Shown here piece after piece: positions 48,078 to 59,323 of a DNA stretch of 64,000 nucleotides. The notes beneath the pieces are model-generated. The model worked only from the letters and a program-made list of their open reading frames with translations. It had not been told where the DNA came from and ran no database searches. The translations under genes and the position numbers were made by a program. Each line of letters opens with the position of its first letter. Position 1 is the first letter of the stretch. This stretch comes from Shinella sp. XGS7 (GTDB taxonomy: Bacteria; Pseudomonadota; Gammaproteobacteria; Burkholderiales; Burkholderiaceae_C), in contig NZ_CP084758.1 in the NCBI RefSeq assembly GCF_020535565.1, forward strand, positions 4,415,001 to 4,479,000, in the 5' to 3' direction.

Positions 48078-50381
48078 TCAGCGGCGCTTGCGCCCCGACT
48101 CGGCCTTGGCCGTGCTGCGCTTGCCCGCGGCGCCGGCGCTGCTCTTACCCTTGCCCGCCGACTTGGCCGCCTTGGCGGCGCCCCGGGGCGCACCGGCCTT
48201 GGGCCCGGCGGCCTTGCGGCGACCGGCCTTGAGCTCGCGGTCCTGGCGCTGCACCTGGGCCAGGGCTTCGACGGCGCTGGCCGGCTCAGCGCTGCGGCGG
48301 CGCGGCGACTCGCCAGCGCCACCCTGCTTGTCGCGCAGGGCGCGCGAGAGCAGGCGGGCCTCGCCGCTCTCGGGCACCAGGCGGAAGTCGATGCGGCGCC
48401 CATCCAGGTCCACCCGGCTCACCTGCACCTGCACGCGCGCGCCAGTGGCGTAGCGGATGCCGGTGCGCTCGCCGCGCAGCTCCTGGCGCACTTCGTCGAA
48501 ACGGAAATACTCCCCGCCCAGCTCGGTGATGTGGACCAGACCTTCCACATAGAGCGCGTCCAGCTGCACGAAGAGGCCGAAGCTGGTCACCGCGTTGACA
48601 GTGCCGCTGAACTCCTCGCCCAGATGCTCGCGCATATAGCGGCACTTGAGCCAGGCTTCCACATCGCGCGAGGCCTCGTCGGCGCGGCGCTCATTGGCGC
48701 TGCAATGCGCGCCCACCACCTCCCAGCGCTCGGGCTCGGTGCTGGCCTGGGCGGGGTTGATGGGCTTGGCGCGGCCGGGGCGGCGCGGCGGCTCGGGCAC
48801 CTCCATCTTGGCGGCGTCCAGCAGATAGCGCTTGCCGCCCAGCATGGCCTTGATGACCCGGTGCACCAGCAGGTCCGGGTAGCGGCGGATGGGGCTGGTG
48901 AAATGGGTGTAGGCCGGATAGGCCAGACCGAAGTGGCCGGAGTTGGCGCCGGTGTAGATGGCCTGCTGCATGGAGCGCAGCAGCATCTGGTGGATCTGCT
49001 GCGCATCCGGACGGTCCTTGGTGGCCGCGGCAATGGCCTGGAACTCGCCGGGCGAAGGGTCGTCGCTGATGCCCAGACCCAGACCCAGGGCGCGCAGATA
49101 GGCCTGCAGGGCCGCGCGCTTCTCGGGCGTGGGACCTTCGTGCACACGGAACAGCGAGGACTGCTTGGCGCCGGCGATGAAGTCGGCCGCGCAGACATTG
49201 GCGGCCAGCATGGCCTCCTCGATCAGGCGGTGGGCTTCGTTGCGGGTGCGCGGCACGATCTTCTCGATCTTGCCGTTGTCGTCGCAGATGATCTGGGTCT
49301 CGGTGGTCTCGAAGTCCACCGCGCCGCGCTTGTGGCGCTGGGCCAGCAGGGCGCGGTAGACCTCGTGCAGATGCAGCAGATGCGGCACCAGCTCGCGACG
49401 CTTGGCAGCCTCCGGGCCATGGGTATTGCCCAGCACGGCCGCCACCTCGGTATAGGTCAGGCGCGCATGCGAGCAGATCACGGCCGGGTAGAACTGATAG
49501 GCCCGGGTCTCGCCCTCGGCGTCGATCAGCATGTCGCAGACCATGGTCAGGCGATCCTGCTCCGGGTTCAGCGAGCACAGGCCGTTGGAGAGCTTCTCCG
49601 GCAGCATGGGGATCACGCGACGCGGGAAGTAGACCGAGGTGGCCCGCTCGTAGGCATCGGCATCCAGCGGCTCGCCGGGCTTCACGTAGTGGCTCACATC
49701 GGCGATGGCCACCAGCAGGCGCCAGCCGCTGAAGGCGCTCTTGCCACGGCCCTGCTTGTGGGGTTCGCAGTAGACCGCGTCGTCAAAGTCGCGCGCATCC
49801 TCGCCGTCGATGGTGACCAGGGGCACATCGCGCAGATCGATGCGCTGCTTGAGGTCGGCAGCACGCAACTTCTCGGGCAGCTTGGCGGCTTGGGCCAGGG
49901 TCTCGGCGCTGAAGCGGTGCGGCACCTCGTACTTGCGCACCGCGATCTCGATCTCCATGCCGGGATCGTCGATCTCGCCCAGCACCTCGACCACCCGGCC
50001 CACGGGCTGCGAGTACAGCGAGGGCGGCTCGGTCAGCTCCACCGCCACCACCTGACCGGCCGTGGCATTGGCGATGCCGTTCTTGGGGATCAGGATGTCC
50101 TGCCCCATGCGCTTGTCCTCGGGCGCTACCAGCCAGACACCGGACTCCAGCAGCAGGCGGCCGATGATGGGCCGCTTCTTGCGCTCGAGTATCTCCAGCA
50201 CCTTGCCCTCGGGGCGGCCGCGCTTGTCGAAGCGCACCACGCGCACGCGCAGGCGGTCGCCATGCATGACCGCATGCATCTCCTGGGCCGAGAGGTAGAC
50301 GTCGATCTGCCCGTCCTCGGGGATCAGAAAACCATGGCCGTCCCGGTGCCCCTGCACCTGGCCCACGACCTCGCTCAACAT
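48078..50381 (-). CDS. rnr: Ribonuclease R, lacking the usual N-terminal helix-turn-helix
   Basis: A 767-aa 3'-5' exoribonuclease of the RNB family that degrades structured RNA. Two cold-shock domains come first (from VGQVQGHRDGHGFLIPEDG), then the RNB catalytic domain (IDGEDARDFDDAVYCEP with the metal aspartates, YVKPGEPLDADAYERATSVY, HFTSPIRRYPDLLVHRVIKA), the S1 domain (SGTVNAVTSFGLFVQLDALY) and a Lys/Arg/Ala tail. E. coli RNase R has about 80 residues before the first cold-shock domain; here the protein starts at that domain, and a stop codon lies in frame upstream near 50441. The tail probably binds RNA or ribosomes. Confidence 0.93.
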   Translation of the reverse strand: MLSEVVGQVQGHRDGHGFLIPEDGQIDVYLSAQEMHAVMHGDRLRVRVVRFDKRGRPEGKVLEILERKKRPIIGRLLLESGVWLVAPEDKRMGQDILIPKNGIANATAGQVVAVELTEPPSLYSQPVGRVVEVLGEIDDPGMEIEIAVRKYEVPHRFSAETLAQAAKLPEKLRAADLKQRIDLRDVPLVTIDGEDARDFDDAVYCEPHKQGRGKSAFSGWRLLVAIADVSHYVKPGEPLDADAYERATSVYFPRRVIPMLPEKLSNGLCSLNPEQDRLTMVCDMLIDAEGETRAYQFYPAVICSHARLTYTEVAAVLGNTHGPEAAKRRELVPHLLHLHEVYRALLAQRHKRGAVDFETTETQIICDDNGKIEKIVPRTRNEAHRLIEEAMLAANVCAADFIAGAKQSSLFRVHEGPTPEKRAALQAYLRALGLGLGISDDPSPGEFQAIAAATKDRPDAQQIHQMLLRSMQQAIYTGANSGHFGLAYPAYTHFTSPIRRYPDLLVHRVIKAMLGGKRYLLDAAKMEVPEPPRRPGRAKPINPAQASTEPERWEVVGAHCSANERRADEASRDVEAWLKCRYMREHLGEEFSGTVNAVTSFGLFVQLDALYVEGLVHITELGGEYFRFDEVRQELRGERTGIRYATGARVQVQVSRVDLDGRRIDFRLVPESGEARLLSRALRDKQGGAGESPRRRSAEPASAVEALAQVQRQDRELKAGRRKAAGPKAGAPRGAAKAAKSAGKGKSSAGAAGKRSTAKAESGRKRR

Positions 50382-50407
50382 CGTGGCCGCGCCCTGCGCG
50401 GCAGCAC

Positions 50408-50437
50408 TTGCGGACTTAAAATTTTTGATGATAGAAT
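50408..50437 (+). promoter_or_regulatory. Promoter of tRNA-Leu
   Basis: TTGCGG (50408-50413) and TAGAAT (50432-50437) are separated by 18 nt, with an AT-rich spacer. The expected start is near 50444, 40 nt before the mature tRNA. Confidence 0.7.
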
Positions 50438-50484
50438 CCTAGCTTTCCTGAAACGCCAACAGATTTTCAATCTTTTGGTCACTT

Positions 50485-50569
<85 letters not shown>

Positions 50570-50576
50570 AACACCG

Positions 50577-50605
50577 AAGGCCAGCACATTGTGCTGGCCT
50601 TTTTC
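50577..50605 (+). terminator. Terminator of tRNA-Leu
   Basis: AAGGCCAGCAC (50577-50587) pairs with GTGCTGGCCTT (50591-50601) around ATT and continues into a T-run ending at 50604. A textbook Rho-independent terminator. Confidence 0.92.
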
Positions 50606-50717
50606 ATTTCTCCAAGCCATGCGTGGGCGCGCACTGCGCCAGATACAACAAAGCCGGCTCGGCGCGAGGCAGAACCGGCTTTGCAAAGAAGCATCACGCG
50701 GGCGGGATGCAGTGCGA

Positions 50718-51239
50718 TCAGACCGCGAACTTCTTGGCCAGAGCATCCGGCCGCAGGCCGTCGTACTCCTCGAAAGGCTGGTGGATCCAGGGACTGGTCT
50801 CCAGCATCTCGACGTAATAGTCCGGCGTGTAGGTGGACACACCCTTGGTCCAGATCACGGCCGAGCGCAGCTCGCTGATGGCAGGCATGCCGCGCAGGCG
50901 CTCCACCACGGCCTTGAGCGTCACGCCCGAATCGGCCAGGTCGTCGACCAGCAGCACGCGGCCCGCCAGCTCGCCCTTGGGCATGGTGATGTACTTGGCG
51001 ATGTCCAGGCGGCCCTGGATGGTGCCGGCCTCGGCGCGGTAGGAGCTGGTGGACATGATGCCCAGCGGCTTGTCGAACACACGCGAGAGCACATCGCCCG
51101 GGCGCATGCCGCCCCGGGCCAGGCACAGGATCTGGTCAAACTCCCAGCCGGAGTTGTGGACCTTGAGCGCCAGGCGCTCGGTCAGCAGGTGGTACTCGTC
51201 CCAGGACACGTACAGATGCTTGCCGTCGTCGGTCAACAT
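50718..51239 (-). CDS. Purine-type phosphoribosyltransferase
   Basis: A 173-aa type I phosphoribosyltransferase. The PRPP-binding loop RVLLVDDLADSGVTLKAVVE is unmistakable, and ILCLARGGMRPGDVLSRVFD is the region that contacts pyrophosphate. It resembles Gpt/hypoxanthine-type salvage enzymes common beside purA in Burkholderiales, so purine salvage is likely; the exact base (guanine, xanthine or hypoxanthine) is not settled. The start is the ATG at 51237-51239; the open frame upstream runs toward purA without homology. Confidence 0.85.
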   Translation of the reverse strand: MLTDDGKHLYVSWDEYHLLTERLALKVHNSGWEFDQILCLARGGMRPGDVLSRVFDKPLGIMSTSSYRAEAGTIQGRLDIAKYITMPKGELAGRVLLVDDLADSGVTLKAVVERLRGMPAISELRSAVIWTKGVSTYTPDYYVEMLETSPWIHQPFEEYDGLRPDALAKKFAV

Positions 51240-51289
51240 GGGTGGGGCTCCTCGTTGGAATAGATGATGAAGCTCGAGCGCTCCGGCCT

Positions 51290-52672
<1,383 letters not shown>

Positions 52673-53836
52673 TCAAAGCGCGCGCAGCACCCATTGGGAC
52701 TCGACGCTGACCAGCTCGCGGTCGCAGTCGAACTCATCGCCCTCGTGTTCGTGCCCGGGCAGCACGCACACCACGGTCTCGCCCTGCTCGCGCAGGCGCC
52801 GGATCGCCGCCCGCAGGCCGGCATCCTCACCCCAGGGCGCGCGCACCGCGGCACGCAGGGGCGTGGCAGGGCTCAGCAGCACCAGGGCCTTCAGGTCCAG
52901 GCTGAAGCCCACGGCGGGGCGGCGGCGGCCGAAGACCGCCCCCACCTCGTCGTAACGGCCGCCGCGCAGTACCGCATCGCTGGAACCGGCGGCATAGATC
53001 GCAAAGCGCACGCCGCTGTAGTAGGCGTAGCCGCGCAGATCAGCCAGATCGAAACCCAGGGCCACCTCGGGGTGGACCTGCTGCAGATGGCTGGCCAGCC
53101 ACTGCAGATCATCCAGGGCCGCGTTCACCACGGCATTGCGCGGCAGGCGCTCGCGCGCCTGGGCCAGCACCTCGATGCCGCCATACAGGCCCAGCAGGGC
53201 CTGCAGACCGGCCGCGGCGTCGGCCGGCAGCTCGGTGCTGGCGGCCGCCAGGGCCACAGGATCCTTGGAAGCCAGGGCGCCGACGATGGCGCCCAGGGCC
53301 TCGGCGCCCAGGCGCAGCTCGCCCAGCACGCCCTGCACCAGACGGGCGTCACCCAGGTCGATGGCGATATCGTTCACACCGGCACGGCGCAGCGCATCCA
53401 GCGCCAGCTCCTGCACCTCCAGGTCGGCCTCCAGGCCGGCATGGCCATAGATTTCCACACCGAACTGCAGGGGCTCGCGGGTGGCATGCAGACCATCCGG
53501 GCGGGTGTGCAGCACCGGGCCGCAGTAGCACAGGCGGGTCACGCCGGCGCGGTTCAGCAGATGGGCGTCGATGCGCGCCACCTGAGGCGTGGTGTCCGCA
53601 CGCAGACCCAGGGAGCGGCCCGAGAGCTGGTCCACCAGCTTGAAGGTCTTGAGGTCCAGCTCGCGGCCGGTGCCCGACAGCAGGGAGTCCAGATGCTCCA
53701 GCAGCGGCGGCATGACCAGCTCGCAACCGTAGCTGCGCGCCATGTCCAGCATGTCGCGGCGCAACTCTTCGATGCGGCGCGCCTGGGACGGCAGAACGTC
53801 AGCAATGTGCTCGGGCAGGAGCCAAGCAGAGGACAT
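52673..53836 (-). CDS. hisZ: ATP phosphoribosyltransferase regulatory subunit HisZ
   Basis: A 387-aa HisRS paralogue that partners the short HisG in the first step of histidine synthesis. Class II synthetase-like motifs are present: [52 protein letters not shown] and [20 protein letters not shown]. It lacks the HisRS anticodon-binding domain. The start is the ATG at 53834-53836. Its place between hflC/DUF2065 and purA is conserved in Burkholderiales, and the true hisS is separate (61188-62504). Confidence 0.93.
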   Translation of the reverse strand: MSSAWLLPEHIADVLPSQARRIEELRRDMLDMARSYGCELVMPPLLEHLDSLLSGTGRELDLKTFKLVDQLSGRSLGLRADTTPQVARIDAHLLNRAGVTRLCYCGPVLHTRPDGLHATREPLQFGVEIYGHAGLEADLEVQELALDALRRAGVNDIAIDLGDARLVQGVLGELRLGAEALGAIVGALASKDPVALAAASTELPADAAAGLQALLGLYGGIEVLAQARERLPRNAVVNAALDDLQWLASHLQQVHPEVALGFDLADLRGYAYYSGVRFAIYAAGSSDAVLRGGRYDEVGAVFGRRRPAVGFSLDLKALVLLSPATPLRAAVRAPWGEDAGLRAAIRRLREQGETVVCVLPGHEHEGDEFDCDRELVSVESQWVLRAL

Positions 53837-53956
53837 GGGCTTGAGGGGCGCAGTTAAAAACGGCATTGTACCGGGCTCGCGCGACGACGCGCCAATGCCC
53901 GAGCGCATCGACTGTTTAAAGCCGGCGCCCTACCCTGGCCTTGAGGCCGGCGGCGC

Positions 53957-54145
53957 TCAGCCCCAGAGGGCCGCCAGCAAGGCCAGGCCGGCCAGCAGGC
54001 TGGCCAGACCGATGAAGCGGATCTGGCCATCACTCATGGCCAGCAGGCGGCTGAAAACCTGGCGCCAGCCCTGTGGGTTGAGGAAGGGCATCAGCCCTTC
54101 CACCACCAGCATCAAGGCCAGGGCCGCCAGCAGGGTGTCACCCAT
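53957..54145 (-). CDS. DUF2065 small membrane protein
   Basis: A 62-aa protein with two hydrophobic segments (about residues 4-22 and 42-60) joined by the polar loop NPQGWRQVFSRLLAMSDGQ, the DUF2065 pattern. It follows hflC by 21 nt in the hfl cluster, where such proteins are regularly found. Its function is unknown. Confidence 0.85.
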   Translation of the reverse strand: MGDTLLAALALMLVVEGLMPFLNPQGWRQVFSRLLAMSDGQIRFIGLASLLAGLALLAALWG

Positions 54146-54166
54146 GGCGCTAGCGCCGGCGCAGGC

Positions 54167-55060
54167 TTATTTGCCGCCCTTGGCCGGCGCGGCCGGGCCG
54201 CCGCCGCGCATGGCCTTGAAGAAGTCGCTGCTGGGGTCCACGACCATCACATCCGACTTGCTGCGCCAGGTGGACCGGTAGGCCTCCAGCGAGCGGTAGA
54301 ACTGCGCGAACTGCGGATCGCGGCCAAAGGCTTCGGCATACAGGGCCGAGGCCTTGGCGTCGCCCTCACCCTTGATCTTCTGCGCGTCGCGGTAGGCCTC
54401 GGCCACGATGACTTCGCGCTGACGATCGGCATCGGCACGGATCTTCTCGCTCTCGGCCGAGCCGGTGGAGCGGGCCTCGGCGGCCACGCGCTTGCGCTCG
54501 GACTCCATGCGGCGATAGACCGAGTCCGTGATGTTGGCGGCGAAGTCCACGCGCTTGATGCGCACGTCCACCACCTCGATGCCGAACTGCTTGGCTTCGT
54601 CCTCGAGGCGCTTGCGCACATCGTTCATCACCTTGTCGCGCTCGGTGGCCAGCACCGAGGTCACGGTGCGCTTGGTCACCTCCTCGTTGAAGGCGGCCTG
54701 CACGATGGGGCTCAGACGGTTTTCGACATTGCGCAGGTCGGTGCCGCTGTTGCGGATGAACTGGCGGGCGTCGGTGATGCGCCACTTGACCAGCCAGTCG
54801 ATCACCAGGCTCTTCTTCTCGGCGGTGAAGATGGCGCGCGACTCGGGGCTGTCCAGGGTCTGCATGCGGCGGTCCAGGAAGACCACGTTCTGGAAGGGCG
54901 GCGGCAGCTTGAACTTCAGGCCGGGCTCGGTCACGACTTCCTTGATCTCGCCCAGGGCGTAGACCACGGCGTACTGGCGCTGGTCCACGATGAAGAGCAT
55001 GGAACTGGCCGCCATGAAGGCGATCAGGGCGCCGACGGCGATGGAGGCAATGCGGTTCAT
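54167..55060 (-). CDS. hflC: HflC, FtsH-regulating SPFH protein
   Basis: A 297-aa membrane-anchored SPFH/prohibitin protein which, with HflK, encases and modulates the FtsH protease. The N-terminal TM helix is residues ~5-22, followed by the SPFH domain (FIVDQRQYAVVYALGEIKEV to ~200) and a coiled coil with ESERKRVAAEARSTGSAESE. The end is a Gly/Pro-rich tail. It is 23 nt downstream of hflK. Confidence 0.96.
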   Translation of the reverse strand: MNRIASIAVGALIAFMAASSMLFIVDQRQYAVVYALGEIKEVVTEPGLKFKLPPPFQNVVFLDRRMQTLDSPESRAIFTAEKKSLVIDWLVKWRITDARQFIRNSGTDLRNVENRLSPIVQAAFNEEVTKRTVTSVLATERDKVMNDVRKRLEDEAKQFGIEVVDVRIKRVDFAANITDSVYRRMESERKRVAAEARSTGSAESEKIRADADRQREVIVAEAYRDAQKIKGEGDAKASALYAEAFGRDPQFAQFYRSLEAYRSTWRSKSDVMVVDPSSDFFKAMRGGGPAAPAKGGK

Positions 55061-55083
55061 GTTCTCGTTCTCCTCAGATCGCC

Positions 55084-56334
55084 TCAGCGGCCATCGCGGT
55101 CACGGCCACGCAGGCCATCGCGCGAGCGCACATCCACCGTCGCATTGGGCTGCTGCGCCGTTTCGGGCAGCGTGGCCGGCACGGGCTGGCTGGCCGTCAC
55201 CGTGCTGCCGGACTGCTGCAGCAGCTTGTCCAGCGGCAGATAGAGCAGATTGGAGCCGCTGCGGCTCTCCACCATGACCTTGCTGACATTGCTGTAGACC
55301 TGCTGCATGGTCTCGATATAGAGGCGGTCGCGCGTGACGGCGGGCGCCTTCTGGTACTCGGTCAGCACGCTCTTGAAGCGCTGCGCATCACCCTCCGCCT
55401 GTGCCTCGACACGGGCCTTGTAGCCCTCGGCCTCCTCGCGCAGACGCGCGGCCGTGCCCTGAGCCTTGGGGATCACCTCGTTGGCATAGGCCTGGCCTTC
55501 GTTCTTCAGGCGCTCGCGGTCGGCACCGGCCTTGAAGGCATCGTCAAACGCGGCCTGCACCTGCTCGGGTGCCTGCACGTTCTGCACATTCACATTGGCC
55601 ACGATGATGCCGGCCTTGAGGCGGTCCAGCTGGACCTGCACCGACTTCACCAGATCGGCCGCGATGGCGTCGCGCTGCTCGTAGAGCACCGAATCCATCT
55701 TGCTCTTGCCCACGATCTCGCGCACCGCCGACTCGGAAGCCTGGATCACGGCCTCGTCGGGACTGCGGTTCTCGAACAGATAGTCCCGCGCATCCTTAAG
55801 GCGGTACTGCACCGTGAAGCGGATGTCCACGATGTTCTCGTCCAGGGTCAGCATGGAGGAGTCGCGCAGGCCGGTGGCGGGCACCACCGAGCTGCGGCCC
55901 ACTTCCACCGAGCGCAGCTGCGTGACCGGCACCACCTCATTGGCCTGGAAGGGGTAAGGCAGGCGCCATTGGAAGCCGGCGTCCACCGTCTTGCTGTACT
56001 TGCCGAAGGAGGTGACCACCGCCTGATGGCCTTCCTGCACGATGTAGAAGCCGCTGGCCAGCCAGCCCAGGGCCACCACGCCGGCGATCAGACCCACGCC
56101 GATGCCGGCGCTCTTCATATCGGGCTGGAAGTTGTTGCCACCGCCGCCGTTCTGGCCGTTGTTGCCCTGGGGCGGCTGACCGCCACCCTTGCCGCCGAAC
56201 AGGCCGGAGAGCTTGCGGTTGAAGTCGCGCCAGAGCTCGTCCAGATCGGGCGGGCCGTCATTGCGGCCATTGCTCATCAGCAGTCGGCCAGCCAGGCGTT
56301 GCCAGGGCCGCGCAGCGGACTCAGGTTTGTTCAT
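55084..56334 (-). CDS. hflK: HflK, FtsH-regulating SPFH protein
   Basis: A 416-aa partner of HflC. A cytoplasmic N-terminus with a Gly/Asn/Gln-rich linker (GGKGGGQPPQGNNGQNG) leads to a TM helix near 85-108 and the SPFH domain (FYIVQEGHQAVVTSFGKY onward), then a coiled coil. Several ATGs are possible (56349, 56340, 56334, 56277). I prefer 56334 because AGG lies 7 nt before it. Its first codons overlap the end of hflX. Confidence 0.93.
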   Translation of the reverse strand: MNKPESAARPWQRLAGRLLMSNGRNDGPPDLDELWRDFNRKLSGLFGGKGGGQPPQGNNGQNGGGGNNFQPDMKSAGIGVGLIAGVVALGWLASGFYIVQEGHQAVVTSFGKYSKTVDAGFQWRLPYPFQANEVVPVTQLRSVEVGRSSVVPATGLRDSSMLTLDENIVDIRFTVQYRLKDARDYLFENRSPDEAVIQASESAVREIVGKSKMDSVLYEQRDAIAADLVKSVQVQLDRLKAGIIVANVNVQNVQAPEQVQAAFDDAFKAGADRERLKNEGQAYANEVIPKAQGTAARLREEAEGYKARVEAQAEGDAQRFKSVLTEYQKAPAVTRDRLYIETMQQVYSNVSKVMVESRSGSNLLYLPLDKLLQQSGSTVTASQPVPATLPETAQQPNATVDVRSRDGLRGRDRDGR

Positions 56335-57547
56335 GCTCATGCCTGTCATTCAAGTTGTGGGCAAATGGGGCCGGATCCGGCGGGTTCAAGTCCGGGCCAG
56401 GCATGGCCTGGACGATCTGCTCGCGCAGCCGGTCCAGACCTTCGCCACTGAGGGCGCTCACAAAGACCCGCGGCACGCGCGGGCCTGCGCCGGGACGCTC
56501 CAGCCAGTCCACCGCCGCGCGGGGGCGCTGGCTGTCTTCCAGCATATCGAGCTTGTTGTAGACCAGGATCTGGGGAATGTCGGCGGCGCCGATTTCCGCC
56601 AGCACCCGCTCCACCTCGGCCATCTGCTCGTCCAGCACCGGGCTGGCCGCGTCCACCACATGCAGCAGCAGATCGGCCTCGGCCGCCTCCTGCAAGGTGG
56701 CGCGGAAGGCCTCCACCAGCTTGTGCGGCAGGTCGCGGATGAAACCCACGGTGTCGGACAGGGAGATGCTGGTGCCCGCCGCCTCCAGATACATGGAGCG
56801 GGTGGTGGTGTCCAGGGTGGCGAAGAGCTGGTTGGCCGCGTAGCTGCGCGCCTTCACCAAGGCATTGAAGAGCGTGGACTTGCCGGCATTGGTGTAGCCG
56901 ACCAGGGAGACCTTGAAGACCTCGTTGCGCTCGCGCGCACGCCGCTGGGTGCCGCGCTGGCGCTGCACCTTCTTCAGCCGCTCCTTGGTGACCTTGATGC
57001 GCTCGTCGATCATGCGCCGGTCCAGCTCGATCTGGGCCTCGCCGGGGCCGCCGCGCATGCCGATGCCGCCGCTCTGGCGCTCCAGATGGCTCCAGCGCCG
57101 CACCAGGCGCGTGGCCAGGTATTGCAGGCGCGCCAGCTCCACCTGCAGCTTGCCTTCGTGGCTCTTGGCGCGGGCGGCGAAGATCTCGAGGATGAGCGCG
57201 GTGCGGTCCGCCACCGGCACACCCAGCACGCGCTCGAGATTGCGCTGCTGCGCCGGCGAGATGGCCTGGTCGAACAGCACCGTGTGGGCTTGATGCGCCT
57301 GCACCAGCAGCTTGATCTCGTCGGCCTTGCCCGAGCCCACGAACAGGGCGGCATCGGGCGCCTGGCGCCGCGCGATCACGCGGGCCACCGGCGTGTCGCC
57401 GGCCGACTCGGCCAGCAGGGCCAGCTCATCGAGGGTGGGATCGAAATGGCCGCTGCGGCCGATCTCGACGCCGACAAGAATGGCGCGCGCCGCCGGATCG
57501 GGCAGCGTCGCGGAAGTGGGAGAAAAGTTGGAAGCGTTTGAACTCAA
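56321..57547 (-). CDS. hflX: Ribosome-associated GTPase HflX
   Basis: A 408-aa GTPase that splits stalled or heat-damaged 70S ribosomes. The N-terminal HflX domain (~20-185; ARRQAPDAALFVGSGKADEI and IDRRM-like helix) is followed by the G domain: G1 LVGYTNAGKSTLFNAL, G3 LSDTVGFIRDLPHKLVE and G4 YNKLDML. It lies between hfq and hflK as in E. coli. Confidence 0.96.
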   Translation of the reverse strand: MSSNASNFSPTSATLPDPAARAILVGVEIGRSGHFDPTLDELALLAESAGDTPVARVIARRQAPDAALFVGSGKADEIKLLVQAHQAHTVLFDQAISPAQQRNLERVLGVPVADRTALILEIFAARAKSHEGKLQVELARLQYLATRLVRRWSHLERQSGGIGMRGGPGEAQIELDRRMIDERIKVTKERLKKVQRQRGTQRRARERNEVFKVSLVGYTNAGKSTLFNALVKARSYAANQLFATLDTTTRSMYLEAAGTSISLSDTVGFIRDLPHKLVEAFRATLQEAAEADLLLHVVDAASPVLDEQMAEVERVLAEIGAADIPQILVYNKLDMLEDSQRPRAAVDWLERPGAGPRVPRVFVSALSGEGLDRLREQIVQAMPGPDLNPPDPAPFAHNLNDRHEHEQT

Positions 57548-57552
57548 GGGTC

Positions 57553-57574
57553 AAAAGGGGGCCGCGAGCCCCCT
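57553..57574 (-). terminator. Attenuator/terminator between hfq and hflX
   Basis: On the minus strand GGGGGC and GCCCCC (57557-57562 and 57568-57573) pair around a 5-nt loop and are followed by TTTT. It is 6 nt before the hflX start, so it probably reduces readthrough from hfq. Confidence 0.6.
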
Positions 57575-57608
57575 ATTACGCTGACGCGGGCGCCGTGACG
57601 CCGCCTTC

Positions 57609-57857
57609 TCAGGCAGTGTCGCCGCCGTTGTTGTCGGTCGCGTGGAAGTTCACCGCGCGGCCCGGCACCACCGTCGAAATGGCGTGCTTGTAGACCATCT
57701 GGGTCACGGTATTGCGCAGCAGGACGACGTACTGGTCGAAGGACTCGATATGTCCTTGCAGCTTGATGCCATTGACCAGATAGATCGACACCGGCACATG
57801 CTCCTTGCGCAGCAGGTTCAGGAAGGGATCTTGCAGGAGTTGTCCTTTGTTGCTCAC
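57609..57857 (-). CDS. hfq: RNA chaperone Hfq
   Basis: An 82-aa hexameric Sm-like protein that pairs small RNAs with mRNAs. The protein starts [20 protein letters not shown]. Sm1 is [19 protein letters not shown] and Sm2 is [17 protein letters not shown]. The distal-face and rim residues of the standard Hfq core are present, with a short acidic C-terminal tail (NNGGDTA). It is 87 nt after der. Confidence 0.98.
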   Translation of the reverse strand: MSNKGQLLQDPFLNLLRKEHVPVSIYLVNGIKLQGHIESFDQYVVLLRNTVTQMVYKHAISTVVPGRAVNFHATDNNGGDTA

Positions 57858-57944
57858 GATATGCTCCGTGTTAGAGAGATGGCTACGGGAGAGGGTTGGA
57901 AGGCTTGCACCTTAACACAGGGAAAGCCCCGATGGCGGCAAGGA

Positions 57945-59282
57945 TCAGCCCTCTTTGTCCGCGAAGGGGTTCTTGGCCGAACGCAGCTCGATGCGCAGCG
58001 GCGTGCCGACCAGCTTGTAGTGCGCGCGGATGCGGCCTTCCAGATAGCGCTTGTAGACGTCGGTGACGCCGTCCAGCGCCGTGCCGTGGATGACCACGAT
58101 GGGCGGATTCATGCCGCCCTGGTGGGCGTAGCGCAGCTTGGGGCGAGACAGGCCATGCTTCTTGGGCTGCTGGTGGTCCACCGCTTCCTGGATCAGGCGG
58201 GTGAGCACCGGCGTGGTCATCTTCTTGAAGGCCGAGGCGTAGGCATCGGCCATCGCGTTCCACAGCGGGCCCAGGCCCTGGCGCTTGAGCGCCGAGATGC
58301 GGTGCTGGGGCGCGAACTTCAGGAAGGCCAGACGGTGCTCGACGGAGCGCTCCAGCTGCTGGCGCTGGTAGCTGTCGATGGCATCCCATTTGTTGATGGC
58401 CACCACCACCGCGCGACCGCTGTCCAGCACATAGCCGGCGATATGGGCATCCTGGTCGGACACGCCCTGGGTCGCGTCGATCAGCAGCAGCACCACATGG
58501 GCGTCGGCGATGGCCTGCAGGGTCTTGACCACCGAGAACTTCTCGATGGCCTCGAAGACCTTGCCCTTGCGGCGCAGCCCGGCGGTGTCGATGAGCTTGA
58601 ACTTCTGGCCATGGCGCTCGAAGTCCACGCTGATGGCGTCGCGCGTGGTGCCCGGCATGTCGAAGGCCACCAGGCGCTCCTCACCCAGCCAGGTGTTGAT
58701 CAGGGTGCTCTTGCCCACATTGGGGCGGCCCGCCACCGCGATGCGGATCACGCCCTCCTCTTCCGGCGGCGGCTCCTCCTCGCTCTCCGGGCCGAAGGGC
58801 TCCAGCACCGCTTCCAGCAGGCTGCGTATGCCCTGGCCGTGGGCGGCCGAGACGGGGTGGGGCTCGCCCATGCCCAGCTCGTGGAACTCGGCCAGCAGGG
58901 GCGACTCGCTCATGCCCTCGGCCTTGTTGACCGCGAGGAAGGTGCGCTTGTTGGCCTGGCGCAGATAGCGCGCGATGTCCTGGTCCTGACCCGAGAGTCC
59001 GGTGCGCACATCGACGACGAAGACCACGGCATCCGCCTCGGCCACGGCCTGGCGGGTCTGCTTGGCCATCTCCTTGACGATGCCGGTGCTGCTGTCGGGC
59101 TCGAAGCCGCCGGTGTCGATGACGATGAATTCGCGGTTGCCCAGGCGGCCATCGCCATAGTGGCGGTCGCGGGTCAGGCCTGCGAAGTCCGCCACGATCG
59201 CATCGCGGCTCTTGGTCATCCGGTTGAACAGCGTGGATTTGCCGACGTTGGGGCGGCCGACCAGGGCGATGACGGGTTTCAT
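57945..59282 (-). CDS. der: Ribosome-assembly GTPase Der (EngA)
   Basis: A 445-aa protein with two tandem GTPase domains and a KH-like C-terminal domain; it acts in 50S assembly. Domain 1 has [28 protein letters not shown] and VNKAEG; domain 2 has [30 protein letters not shown] and INKWD. An acidic linker ([13 protein letters not shown]) joins them. It lies 41 nt after bamB. Confidence 0.98.
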   Translation of the reverse strand: MKPVIALVGRPNVGKSTLFNRMTKSRDAIVADFAGLTRDRHYGDGRLGNREFIVIDTGGFEPDSSTGIVKEMAKQTRQAVAEADAVVFVVDVRTGLSGQDQDIARYLRQANKRTFLAVNKAEGMSESPLLAEFHELGMGEPHPVSAAHGQGIRSLLEAVLEPFGPESEEEPPPEEEGVIRIAVAGRPNVGKSTLINTWLGEERLVAFDMPGTTRDAISVDFERHGQKFKLIDTAGLRRKGKVFEAIEKFSVVKTLQAIADAHVVLLLIDATQGVSDQDAHIAGYVLDSGRAVVVAINKWDAIDSYQRQQLERSVEHRLAFLKFAPQHRISALKRQGLGPLWNAMADAYASAFKKMTTPVLTRLIQEAVDHQQPKKHGLSRPKLRYAHQGGMNPPIVVIHGTALDGVTDVYKRYLEGRIRAHYKLVGTPLRIELRSAKNPFADKEG

Positions 59283-59323
59283 GGCGGGGATCTTATTGTT
59301 CTTGTCGCTTCAGGACAGAGGGG

